Source of the DNA: JABDMH01 sp965223215
GTDB taxonomy: Bacteria > Bacteroidota > Bacteroidia > Chitinophagales > Saprospiraceae
Length of the DNA: 64,000 nt
Assembly: GCA_965223215.1 (NCBI GenBank)
Contig: CBDCVZ010000010.1
Coordinates: 4,588,001-4,652,000 of the forward strand
Reading direction: 5' to 3'
The position numbers and the translations under genes were made by a program. Shown piece by piece: positions 25,113-33,260 of this stretch. Every line of letters begins with the position of its first letter. Within the stretch, counting starts at the first letter, position 1. The notes beneath the pieces were generated by a model, which was not told where the DNA came from, did no database searches, and saw nothing but the letters and a program-made list of their open reading frames with translations.

Positions 25113-26697
25113 CATCTAAAAAAGCTTGTTTATTTGGATAATCGGTCGTGTAATGGAGCCCCCGGCTCTCGTGTCGCATACTTGCAGACCGAGTGATTAA
25201 ATGCCCAATGGTGATCAAATTGCGTAATTCAAATAGTTGTGGAGAAAGAATCGTCGTCTGGTATAAATCTTCTGTTTCCTGATAAAGTAATTCAAGTCGT
25301 TTGACTGCCCGTTTCAATCTCACATTGTTGCGTACGATACCCACATAACTGCTCATGATTTCCTTGAGCTCTTTCCAACTTTGCGTGATTAATACCATTT
25401 CCTTTGGTTCTGTAGTTCCCTCTGCATTCCAATCAGGCAGGGATGGATTCGGCTGCATCGTATCAATTTTATCGACTATGTCGAGTGTCATTCGGTGGGC
25501 AAATACCAGCCCCTCAAGCAAAGAATTGGAAGCCAGTCGATTGGCGCCATGTAGTCCAGTGGATGTACACTCACCCGCTGCGTAGAGATTCTTGATCGAG
25601 CTTCTACCATAAGCATCAACCTTAACGCCACCACACAAATAGTGACATGCCGGTACAACAGGGATCATTTGCTGCATCGGATCAATGCCAATAGACAAAC
25701 ACTTATTATATATGGTAGGGAAGTGGGCAATAAAAGCATCCTTATCAAGATGGGCACAATCGAGTAATACGTAATCATCGCCACGTACTTTCATTTCATT
25801 GTCGATTGCCCGTGCGACAATGTCTCTCGGGGCCAGCGATTTGCGTTCATCATAGCGCTGCATGAATTCACTCCCGTCGGTGGTTTTGAGGATGGCACCA
25901 AATCCTCGGACTGCCTCAGATACTAGAAAATCAGGATTTTCGCCAGCGGGATTATATAACGCGGTAGGATGAAATTGAACAAACTCCATATTTTCCAGAC
26001 GACCCTTGGCCCGATAGGCCATGGCAATTCCATCACCCGTGGCAATTTGTGGGTTGGTGGTATTGCGATAAACTTGACCCGCACCACCGGTAGCTAGCAC
26101 CGTGATTTTTGCGGAGATTTTGTCAATTTCATTCCGCGACTTATCCTGAATATAAGCTCCATAGCACGTGATGTTTGGTGTGACTCTGGTTACATTATAG
26201 CCCAAGTGGTGCTGACTAATGAGGTCGATCGCATAGATCTGGTCCCGGAGAGAAATGTTTGGTGCTTGGTTGGCCTTCTCAATCAGTGCCCTTTGAATTT
26301 CCCATCCTGTGAGATCTTTGTAATGCAAAATTCGGTTTTCAGAGTGCCCACCTTCTCGTCCCAGATCATAATCATCTCCGTTCTTATCAAACTTGGCACC
26401 CCAATCTATTAGCTCCCGAACTCGGTCAGGACCCTCCTGCACCACGATTTTAACGATTTCTTCATCGCACAGTCCATCTCCAGCATCGAGCGTGTCGGCA
26501 ATGTGTTTATCAAAATTATCCACCAGATGATTCCAGACTGCCGCAACTCCACCCTGGGCATAACGCGTATTTGTCTCTCCAATTTCTGACTTAGAAATCA
26601 CCACGATCTTGAGGTCTCTGCGCTTTTCAGCCATTTTAATGGCAAAAGTGAGGCCTGCTACACCTGCACCAATAACCAGTATATCTGTTTGTTGCAA
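25099..26697 (-). CDS. nadB: L-aspartate oxidase
   Basis: 532 residues, the usual length. The FAD-binding Rossmann motif VIGAGVAGLTFAIKMAE is at the N-terminus, followed by NTRYAQGGVAAVW, the succinate dehydrogenase-like FAD loop. HSENRILH, MEFVQFHPTALYNP, RDIVARAID and GLHGANRLASNSLLEGLVF are diagnostic for NadB. It oxidises L-aspartate to iminoaspartate, the first step of de novo NAD synthesis; nadA and nadC are not in the window. The C-terminal helical domain is complete (RNLITIGHLITRSA). No regulatory site was recognised upstream. Confidence 0.97.
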   Translation of the reverse strand: MQQTDILVIGAGVAGLTFAIKMAEKRRDLKIVVISKSEIGETNTRYAQGGVAAVWNHLVDNFDKHIADTLDAGDGLCDEEIVKIVVQEGPDRVRELIDWGAKFDKNGDDYDLGREGGHSENRILHYKDLTGWEIQRALIEKANQAPNISLRDQIYAIDLISQHHLGYNVTRVTPNITCYGAYIQDKSRNEIDKISAKITVLATGGAGQVYRNTTNPQIATGDGIAMAYRAKGRLENMEFVQFHPTALYNPAGENPDFLVSEAVRGFGAILKTTDGSEFMQRYDERKSLAPRDIVARAIDNEMKVRGDDYVLLDCAHLDKDAFIAHFPTIYNKCLSIGIDPMQQMIPVVPACHYLCGGVKVDAYGRSSIKNLYAAGECTSTGLHGANRLASNSLLEGLVFAHRMTLDIVDKIDTMQPNPSLPDWNAEGTTEPKEMVLITQSWKELKEIMSSYVGIVRNNVRLKRAVKRLELLYQETEDLYQTTILSPQLFELRNLITIGHLITRSASMRHESRGLHYTTDYPNKQAFLDVTIL

Positions 26698-26790
26698 ATT
26701 CTTAGATTTAGCAGTTGAAAATAAGCTTTTGGACAGAACATATACAATGGTAGGAGTTGGGCATCTTGTTGAAAAGTAGATGAAGCGGTC

Positions 26791-27915
26791 ATGAAAATAT
26801 TGGTCAATGCGCGTTTTTTACAGGATGGTGCTCTGGAGGGGATTGGATCGTACAGCTTCGAGATTCTTAGTAGGTTGACCAAACTTCGACCAGATGATCA
26901 ATTCATCTTTGCTTTCGACCGCGCTTTTAACGATCGATTCATTTTTTCTGACAATGTTTTGCCCCTCATCATCAATCCACCTGCTCGTCACGCACTATTG
27001 TTTTGGTGGTGGTACCATATCGCGATACCAAGCTTATATCGAAAGTATCAAGCCGACCTTTTTTTCACACCAGATGGATTCACCGCGACCTCTAGTGTGG
27101 TCAATCGTACTTTGATCACCATCCATGATCTCGCCTACCTGCACTTCCCTGAGCAGATCAGTCGCAGCAACCTCTGGTACTACCGCCATTTTATGCCCAA
27201 ATACATTCGAAAAGCCGACCACATCATTACCGTTTCAGAATCATCTCGAGCCGACATTGTTACTCATTTTCCTCTTGCGAGTGACAAGATAACCACGATA
27301 TACAATGGAACACCTAAAACGCTATCACCAATATCTGAAGAGGAAAAAGCGCGCATTCGTGCCGATTACACCCATGGTTGTCCCTACTTCATCAGTATTG
27401 GTGCTTTGCATCCTCGAAAAAACATAGCCCGACTGATCGAAGCATTTAGCATGTTGAGACAGCGGGTTGGTGAGCCCTATAAGTTGGTGGTGGTAGGTCG
27501 GAAGGCCTGGCAAACAAATTCCATTGAATCGGCATTAAACAGAAGCTCGGTCCGGGAGGATGTCAAGTTTCTAAATTACGTGGAGGATGAGGTTTTGCAG
27601 CAATTGCTAGGAGGTGCACAAGCACTTTGCTATGTCTCTCTATTCGAGGGTTTTGGACTTCCAATCCTAGAAGCCATGCAGGCGGGTGTTCCGGTGGTAA
27701 CTAGTAATCGTTCATCTATGAAAGAAGTTGCGGCAGATGCTGCCTGTCTTGTAGACCCCACGAGTACGGAAGATATTCATCGCGGACTGGTACGTGTACT
27801 GGATGAATCATATCGAAGAAACCTAATAACAAGGGGATTTCATCGATCACGAGCTTTTGATTGGGATCAGTCCGCACAGGCCCATCATGCACTCTTTGAT
27901 CAAGTTATGAGGTAG
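26791..27915 (+). CDS. Glycosyltransferase family 4
   Basis: 374 residues. It starts MKILVNARFLQDGALEGIG and has a GT-B fold: HDLAYLHFPEQ and ITVSESSRADIVTHFP in the N-terminal half, then SIGALHPRKNIARLIEAF and the E-x7-E signature EGFGLPILEAMQAG in the C-terminal half. GT4 enzymes transfer a sugar from a nucleotide donor with retention, here most likely to a cell-surface polysaccharide or glycoprotein. The acceptor cannot be told. It diverges from nadB and overlaps the convergent lgt by 11 bases. Confidence 0.93.
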   Translation: MKILVNARFLQDGALEGIGSYSFEILSRLTKLRPDDQFIFAFDRAFNDRFIFSDNVLPLIINPPARHALLFWWWYHIAIPSLYRKYQADLFFTPDGFTATSSVVNRTLITIHDLAYLHFPEQISRSNLWYYRHFMPKYIRKADHIITVSESSRADIVTHFPLASDKITTIYNGTPKTLSPISEEEKARIRADYTHGCPYFISIGALHPRKNIARLIEAFSMLRQRVGEPYKLVVVGRKAWQTNSIESALNRSSVREDVKFLNYVEDEVLQQLLGGAQALCYVSLFEGFGLPILEAMQAGVPVVTSNRSSMKEVAADAACLVDPTSTEDIHRGLVRVLDESYRRNLITRGFHRSRAFDWDQSAQAHHALFDQVMR

Positions 27916-29086
27916 TCTGAGCTACTTTACGGTGCCTTAAGTAGAGAAAAATGCAACCACCAATTCCAATAAAAAACAATAAGAATGAGATAATCTCAGC
28001 CTGAGAGGGTTGCATTCCCAAAAATGGGATCTTGTCGTTGACCCGGATTTTCTCGATCCAAAATCGTTCAAATCCATTGAGGGTCACATAAATGAAGAAA
28101 AGAATCCCAGGTACTTTGATCCTCTTCCGCAAAGACCAAAGGATGGCAAAAATCAGGAGGCTTGCAACCACTTCATAAAAAGGCGTGGGGTAAACACCTT
28201 CTGCGAGGCGACTGCAGTAAATAGCCTCACAGCCCTCAATGGGCACACCCCGGTCTAAAACATTGTGGGGGTAGTCATACGACCACATCCAATCGGGAAA
28301 AAACCACCACGATGGCTGAGCCAGGGTATTGACAATGCCCCAATCACCATCGCCAGATAATTGACATCCGATCCTGCCCACCGCGTAACCCATAATGAGT
28401 GCTGGGGCCACCGCATCCATGATGTGAATGGGTGGAAGTCCCTTCTTGCGGACATACCAAAAAACATAGGCAAAGGCCACAATGAGGCCACCGTAGATGG
28501 CCAGCCCGCTGCCGGTAAAGAATTGACCGATTGGATCCTGAAAGAAAGCTCGAACATTTTCTGCGCTTTCGAATATGGCAAACAGTTTTGCACCCAGAAT
28601 ACCGGAAATGGCTGCTCTAATGGTGATGTCTGTATTTCGCTCATGGGGCTTGATCTCAATCTCTCGAACCCCCGGTTTTGGTAGTTTTTCTCTTTCCTTA
28701 CCATACCAATGCAGACCACCAAAGACAATAGCACCCACGATTCCTGCCAAAAAATTTCCCTTAAATGACATGATAAACGGAAACAAATCAACGCCTATCT
28801 CTTGATAGTTTGAGATGAGATAGAACACTTTGAAGCCGATGAAGAACCCAATTAGTGCATTGATCAAGATCTCCATGGGCGACGCCGGGAAACCAACCTT
28901 TACTTTTTCTTTGCTGGATTTCAGGAGTCCTTCTTCTTCCTTGCGTTTTAGTTCCTTGCCAAAAAAATAACTGCTGGCCAAAAAAGCAAGTACCAAGACA
29001 AATCCAAAGGTCTTAATCAGGGATAGCCCGTTGTCACGTGCTGTGCCGAAGAGATCATGAAAGAGATAAGATAGATCTGGATACAT
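27905..29086 (-). CDS. lgt: Prolipoprotein diacylglyceryl transferase
   Basis: 393 residues with seven or so membrane segments. The Lgt signature is present in Bacteroidota form: GSGLAIYGGLIVAFAYV, then MDAVAPALIMGYAVGRIGC and QLSGDGDWG, including the essential arginine of GRIG. A charged insertion after the first helices (ELKRKEEEGLLKSSKE) makes it longer than the about 290 residues of proteobacterial Lgt. It transfers diacylglycerol to the lipobox cysteine, the first step of lipoprotein maturation; lspA lies 14 kb away. Confidence 0.96.
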   Translation of the reverse strand: MYPDLSYLFHDLFGTARDNGLSLIKTFGFVLVLAFLASSYFFGKELKRKEEEGLLKSSKEKVKVGFPASPMEILINALIGFFIGFKVFYLISNYQEIGVDLFPFIMSFKGNFLAGIVGAIVFGGLHWYGKEREKLPKPGVREIEIKPHERNTDITIRAAISGILGAKLFAIFESAENVRAFFQDPIGQFFTGSGLAIYGGLIVAFAYVFWYVRKKGLPPIHIMDAVAPALIMGYAVGRIGCQLSGDGDWGIVNTLAQPSWWFFPDWMWSYDYPHNVLDRGVPIEGCEAIYCSRLAEGVYPTPFYEVVASLLIFAILWSLRKRIKVPGILFFIYVTLNGFERFWIEKIRVNDKIPFLGMQPSQAEIISFLLFFIGIGGCIFLYLRHRKVAQTTS

Positions 29087-29266
29087 TTAATCATTTGCGG
29101 AATTCCGGTAAAAATAGAATTAATAATATTAACCTGAGACGTGGCTGAACCGGTGAGCTCCACACAAAATTCGTATTGTTTTATCTCGAAGGTTTGCTGA
29201 AAAAATTGATGTGCTATTTCTCCTAACCATCTCAAACATCCAATATTTTCAGGACATGCAGCGAAG

Positions 29267-29298
29267 TGGGGTTAAGGGCACCCCATGAATATGGGGTT
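29267..29298. repeat. Alternative hairpins sharing one CCCCA arm
   Basis: TGGGGT (29267-29272) can pair with ACCCCA (29280-29285), and CCCCAT (29281-29286) can pair with ATGGGG (29291-29296). The two stems share the same middle arm, so only one can form at a time. TGGGGTT also occurs as a direct repeat at 29267 and 29292, spaced 25 bases. Confidence 0.5.
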
Positions 29299-29325
29299 GG
29301 TCCGAAAGCACAATTATTCAAAATT

Positions 29326-29333
29326 TACGTTTG
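29326..29333 (+). promoter_or_regulatory. Candidate -7 box TACGTTTG
   Basis: A perfect TAnnTTTG in the lgt intergenic region, predicting a start near 29340. The nearest TTG (29297-29299) is 26 bases upstream, longer than usual, so the -33 element is doubtful. Confidence 0.4.
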
Positions 29334-29339
29334 AAATGA

Positions 29340-29433
29340 AAACGGGTTAGAACTAGATTCTAGCTCATCATAATCAAATTTTGTTGTAAGGGTGAATGGG
29401 CGCCAGATCGTTGATCTCGGCGCTTATTTTTTT
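29340..29433 (+). ncRNA. Candidate small RNA or terminated leader
   Basis: If transcription starts after TACGTTTG, it would end at the terminator at 29400-29433, giving an RNA of about 94 bases with no start codon followed by a credible frame. It resembles no RNA family I recognise: not 4.5S, 6S, tmRNA or RNase P, and no known riboswitch core. It could be an independent sRNA or an attenuated leader of the downstream barrel gene. Confidence 0.3.
29400..29433 (+). terminator. Intrinsic terminator with no gene upstream
   Basis: GCGCCAGATC (29400-29409) pairs with GATCT-GGCGC (29413-29417 and 29419-29423, one bulged C) around a GTT loop, followed by TTATTTTTTT. The T run defines plus-strand polarity. 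The nearest upstream plus-strand gene is the GT4 gene, 1.5 kb away across lgt. Confidence 0.75.
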
Positions 29434-29483
29434 GGTACTGCTTTTGCACCATGATGGTAGGTTAAACCACTTACCTTTGTGTG

Positions 29484-30053
29484 ATGAGATTCACTCTTTG
29501 GCTTCTCTTTTTTAGTCTTACTTCCATCTGCGATGCACAATCAAGTGGCGCTGTTCTTAAAGGTGGCTTCATTTGGAATGACTATTTGCGCGATGATCAA
29601 AGTGTGCTGAGCCGAAGTCAAGTTGGTACGACCGTAGGACTCGAGATTAGACTAGGGGCAGAGGATAACACCTACTTCAAATTAGGTGGATACTTTGCCC
29701 GCATTCACATGCAGATGCAAGATCACCCCAAGGAAACTCAGTTTTTCAAGGTGGTAGACGGTTATGACATGCTTAAGGGAATCTGTGGCATTGAGACCCG
29801 ACTCATCACCAGGTCCCTATGGAATTGGCGCCTCGGTGCAACAGGAGCAGTCAACTTCGTGACCAGTGTCCGTGGAAATACGCGTTTTGCAGACATCCAT
29901 TCTGCCTTTGTGGGCCTGCACATCAACACTGGTGTCGATATTTCAATCTTCTCAATAGATCTCGCCGTTGAACCTGGTTTCACAGATTTCAAAAAGGACA
30001 TCGAAAGCTCTAAGCCCCTGATGCTGATATTGACGCTGGGCTTTCATTTCTGA
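29484..30053 (+). CDS. Small outer-membrane beta-barrel protein
   Basis: 189 residues from ATG 29484 (GTG 29481 just precedes it). A signal peptide MRFTLWLLFFSLTSICDAQ leads to a strand-rich protein with alternating hydrophobic residues: GTTVGLEIRLG, NTYFKLGGYFARIHMQM, WRLGATGAVNFV and SIDLAVEPGF. It ends in LMLILTLGFHF, the terminal phenylalanine typical of outer-membrane barrels. It resembles the generic Bacteroidota barrel family (PorT-like). It overlaps mtaB convergently by 44 bases, which is rather long but both frames look real. Confidence 0.75.
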   Translation: MRFTLWLLFFSLTSICDAQSSGAVLKGGFIWNDYLRDDQSVLSRSQVGTTVGLEIRLGAEDNTYFKLGGYFARIHMQMQDHPKETQFFKVVDGYDMLKGICGIETRLITRSLWNWRLGATGAVNFVTSVRGNTRFADIHSAFVGLHINTGVDISIFSIDLAVEPGFTDFKKDIESSKPLMLILTLGFHF

Positions 30054-31362
30054 TTTTCCCCAACACTAGTCCATCGGGTCTTACTGACGCTAGATTGACG
30101 TTTACCAGCTCATTGAGTTTGTGATTGTTTTTGTGGTCAGCGATCAGAACCTTCACATAATTGTCTGTAAAACCGGTCCAATGTGAGGAGATGCTGCTTT
30201 TTTCCAACAGTACCTTTCTGGTCTGTCCCAACATGCTCTTGGTAAAGTCTACTTTCTTCCTATCCGACAGAGATCGCAATCTCGTGTTTCGAGCGCGCCG
30301 AGTACTCATTGGAACTGTTTCTTTGATTTGTAAGGCCCTGGTATTAGCCCTCTCGGAATAGGTGAAGACATGCAAATAGTTCACATCCAGGCTGCTAATA
30401 AAGTCATACGATGCTTCAAAGTCCGCTTCTGTTTCACCCGGAAAACCAACAATGACATCCGCACCAATGCAGGCGTAGGGCATTTCTTTTCTGATCTGTC
30501 TCACTCTTTCTTCATAGAGTTCTCGACGGTACCGACGTTGCATCATCCGCAGTTGTTTATTGTTTCCAGACTGCAATGGCAAGTGAAAATGAGGCACTAT
30601 TCTCTGAGAAGACCGTACCCGTTGAATAATTTCTTCTGAACACAAGTTGGGTTCGATCGATGAGATCCGAAATCGACTAATTTCACACACTTGATCTAAG
30701 GCGGTCAACAAGTCCAAAAATCGTTGCTTTCTCCGACCATCAATGATACCAAAGTCACCGATGTTGACGCCGGTTAAGACAATCTCCTTGGCTCCGTGCG
30801 CTGCGAGTTCATACACTTGACTTAAGATTTGATCGATGTCGGTGCTTCTACTCCTGCCACGTGCTTGCGGAATGGTGCAAAAGGAACACTGATAATTGCA
30901 TCCGTCCTGCACCTTTAAAAACGACCTGGTTCGATCGCCAAAAGAAAAAGCACTGGTATATTCATTGACAATTGCAATGTCGCTAGGTACCGTCCACCCC
31001 TTTTCAGAGGTCTTATCCAAAAGCTCGATATAGTCAAGAATCTTAAACTTATCTGCGGCTCCCAAGACTAGATCGACCCCTTCAATTTGGGCAATTTCAT
31101 CTGGCTTCAATTGTGCGTAGCAACCGATAATCACAACTTTGCTCGCCGGATTATTGCGAAGTGCTGTTCGAACAGATTTGCGACATTTGCGATCGGCAAA
31201 ATCCGTGACACTACAAGTATTGATCACCGTCACATCTGATCCCTGTTCAAAAGGCTGAATCACATAACCTGCGGCTTCAAACTGCCGGCGAATGGCAGAA
31301 GTCTCGGAGAAGTTTAGCTTACACCCCAGTGTATGAAAAGAAACCGAAATCGGAGTGGCCAT
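30010..31362 (-). CDS. mtaB: tRNA t6A37 methylthiotransferase
   Basis: 450 residues. The N-terminal methylthiotransferase domain begins with FHTLGCKLNFSET and carries INTCSVTD and GCYAQLKPDEIA, supplying three cysteines for the auxiliary cluster. The radical SAM motif CNYQCSFCTIPQARGRSRS (CxxxCxxC) follows near 155, and a TRAM-type domain closes the protein (KVLLEKSSIS, VKVLIADH). GCKLN and the overall pattern fit MtaB (YqeV-like) rather than MiaB or RimO. It converts t6A37 to ms2t6A37 in tRNAs reading ANN codons. TsaB of the t6A pathway is also encoded in this window. Confidence 0.93.
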   Translation of the reverse strand: MATPISVSFHTLGCKLNFSETSAIRRQFEAAGYVIQPFEQGSDVTVINTCSVTDFADRKCRKSVRTALRNNPASKVVIIGCYAQLKPDEIAQIEGVDLVLGAADKFKILDYIELLDKTSEKGWTVPSDIAIVNEYTSAFSFGDRTRSFLKVQDGCNYQCSFCTIPQARGRSRSTDIDQILSQVYELAAHGAKEIVLTGVNIGDFGIIDGRRKQRFLDLLTALDQVCEISRFRISSIEPNLCSEEIIQRVRSSQRIVPHFHLPLQSGNNKQLRMMQRRYRRELYEERVRQIRKEMPYACIGADVIVGFPGETEADFEASYDFISSLDVNYLHVFTYSERANTRALQIKETVPMSTRRARNTRLRSLSDRKKVDFTKSMLGQTRKVLLEKSSISSHWTGFTDNYVKVLIADHKNNHKLNELVNVNLASVRPDGLVLGKIRNESPASISASGA

Positions 31363-31381
31363 GTCTGTTGAATTTGAGCTG

Positions 31382-31389
31382 CAAAATTA
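31382..31389 (-). promoter_or_regulatory. Candidate -7 box upstream of mtaB
   Basis: CAAAATTA on the plus strand is TAATTTTG on the minus strand, matching TAnnTTTG, 20 bases before the mtaB start. No clear -33 TTG is visible. Confidence 0.35.
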
Positions 31390-31554
31390 CGCTAATCCTC
31401 TTTACCTTTCAGTAACATACTTGATAACTCGTCGCTTAAATGAAGACCTCATTCTAAAACATCGTGCAATGCCCAGCGGAAACACCTTTGAGATGACAGG
31501 CCGGGAATCAGCTATTCGATCAAACTTGTAATCCATAAAGTCAATTAGCGAACA

Positions 31555-33231
31555 ATGCAAAGCAAATGGTGGAAGGAGGGTATCATCTATCAGATATATC
31601 CTAGAAGCTTTCAAGATAGTAATGGAGATGGTGTGGGGGATCTACCCGGCATCATAAGTCGGCTGGATTATATCGAGAAGTTAGGTGTCAATATCATTTG
31701 GTTGAATCCCATCTATAAAAGTCCGAATGATGATAATGGATATGATATTTCAAACTACTATGAGATCCATCCTGAATTTGGTACGATGGATGATTTCGAT
31801 CAATTACTAAAAGAGCTCCACCGAAGGAATATTAGGTTGTTGATGGATGTGGTAGTCAATCACACATCTGATGAACATCCCTGGTTCATCTTATCTGAAG
31901 ATGATCCAGGGGGTCCCTACGGAGATTTTTATTTTTGGCGAGAAGGCAAAGAAGGTGGTCCGCCCAACAATTGGCCTTCTTTTTTTGGTGGCCCTGCCTG
32001 GTCCTATTCTGAAAAACGGGGGGCCTATTACCTACATCTCTTCTCTGCCAAGCAACCAGACCTCAATTGGGAGCATCCCCGCGTTCGCGAGGAATGTAAG
32101 AACATACTGCGGTTTTGGCTGGACAAAGGCATTGACGGCTTTCGCATGGACGTTATCCCACTTATCTCAAAACGCCTCGATTTTGCAGATACCAATCTCT
32201 CCACTTTTAAGGAGATTGTCGAACAGGTTTATTCTAATGGGCCAAGGGTACATGAGTATTTGAGGGACCTACATCGCTCAGTTTTTTCTCATTATGATAT
32301 GATGACTGTGGGAGAGGGGCCCGGAATTAGTCCTCACTCCGTAAACGGATATGTGGGTGCAGAGCGTGAAGAGCTAAACATGATCTTTCAATTAGATCAT
32401 ATGGTCATAGACCACGGCCCCGAAGGTCGATTCGATCCACAACCTTTTAATCTCCTCACTGTCAAGAAGCTCTTTCTCGAATGGGATCAAGCCGTGGCAG
32501 AGAAGGGGTGGCTAAGCTCATTTTTAGACAATCATGATTTTCCACGTATGGTTTCGAGGTTTGCCGATGACGGTGCGTATAGAAAAGCCTCGGCCAAATT
32601 GTTGGCTATGCTTGTTTTGACGCAACGCGCCACTCCGTGCATCTATTTTGGGTCGGAAATTGGTATGACCAATTTAGTTTTTGATTCCATTTCAGATTGC
32701 CGAGATGTTGAAACCCACAACCATCACAAGATCCTTATCAACAGAGGAGTTTCGGAGCCTGAATTTCTTAGGCTGGTGGAAACCCAAGGTCGGGACAATG
32801 TCAGAAGTCCGATGCAATGGTCCGATGCAAACCATGCTGGATTTACAAACGGAACCCCCTGGATCAAAGTGAATCCAAATTTTATTGAGATCAATGTGAA
32901 ACGAGACACCTCTGCCGCAGACTCTATCTATGAATTTTATCGTCAAATGATTAACATTCGAAAGGAAAACCTGGTATTGACGTACGGAGCTTTTCGGATA
33001 CTGGAGATGGAGCATCCCAGCATCTTTGCTTACACCAGGTCTGATGACAGAGGTGCTTTCCTAGTTTTAATGAATTTGTCGGCAACACCCCAACGACATC
33101 ATTTGGTTGATGGGAATTGGGAGGTGATTCTCAACAATTATCCAAATTATGAAACACCTCATGAATATCTTCGTCCTTGGGAAGCTGTCTTATTCAAAAG
33201 TAAAGTTCTGGATCCATCAAATTTGAAATGA
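31555..33231 (+). CDS. GH13 alpha-glucosidase (oligo-1,6-glucosidase type)
   Basis: 558 residues, cytoplasmic (no signal). The start KWWKEGIIYQIYPRSFQD and NGDGVGDLPGIISRLDY are the GH13 oligo-1,6-glucosidase/trehalose-6-phosphate hydrolase pattern. Catalytic regions are present: MDVVVNHTSDEHPWF (region I), GFRMDVIPLIS near 200 with the nucleophile Asp, VGEGPG near 254 with the acid/base Glu, and FLDNHDFPR near 327. It hydrolyses alpha-1,4 or alpha-1,6 glucosyl bonds of short oligosaccharides. The region after the catalytic Asp suggests a MalL-like subfamily, but TreC is not excluded. No transporter or regulator is adjacent. Confidence 0.93.
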   Translation: MQSKWWKEGIIYQIYPRSFQDSNGDGVGDLPGIISRLDYIEKLGVNIIWLNPIYKSPNDDNGYDISNYYEIHPEFGTMDDFDQLLKELHRRNIRLLMDVVVNHTSDEHPWFILSEDDPGGPYGDFYFWREGKEGGPPNNWPSFFGGPAWSYSEKRGAYYLHLFSAKQPDLNWEHPRVREECKNILRFWLDKGIDGFRMDVIPLISKRLDFADTNLSTFKEIVEQVYSNGPRVHEYLRDLHRSVFSHYDMMTVGEGPGISPHSVNGYVGAEREELNMIFQLDHMVIDHGPEGRFDPQPFNLLTVKKLFLEWDQAVAEKGWLSSFLDNHDFPRMVSRFADDGAYRKASAKLLAMLVLTQRATPCIYFGSEIGMTNLVFDSISDCRDVETHNHHKILINRGVSEPEFLRLVETQGRDNVRSPMQWSDANHAGFTNGTPWIKVNPNFIEINVKRDTSAADSIYEFYRQMINIRKENLVLTYGAFRILEMEHPSIFAYTRSDDRGAFLVLMNLSATPQRHHLVDGNWEVILNNYPNYETPHEYLRPWEAVLFKSKVLDPSNLK

Positions 33232-33260
33232 GATCGAAACTGTCATGTCTCCGAGCGTGG

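Larger units (their letters stand above)
29087..29483. other. Intergenic region between divergent lgt and a barrel gene, with structured elements
   Basis: About 397 bases with no supported coding frame. From left to right it holds an AT-rich lgt-proximal part, a TGGGGTT/ACCCCAT/ATGGGGTT repeat group at 29267-29298, a perfect -7 box TACGTTTG at 29326-29333, and a strong intrinsic terminator at 29400-29433 pointing right with no gene before it. The right-hand 50 bases lead to the barrel gene. Confidence 0.6.

Noticed and set aside
28255..28791. A 178-residue frame inside lgt
   Set aside because: Same strand, wrong frame; Lgt motifs are in the other frame, so this is a shadow.
29472..29479. TACCTTTG, a perfect TAnnTTTG just before the barrel gene
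   Set aside because: A start site 7 bases after it would lie at or inside the start codon at 29484, and the nearest TTG is 25 bases away; probably chance, though a leaderless message is possible.
31402..31614. Minus-strand frame of 70 residues between mtaB and the GH13 gene
   Set aside because: It runs into the well-supported start of the glucosidase on the other strand and has no family features.
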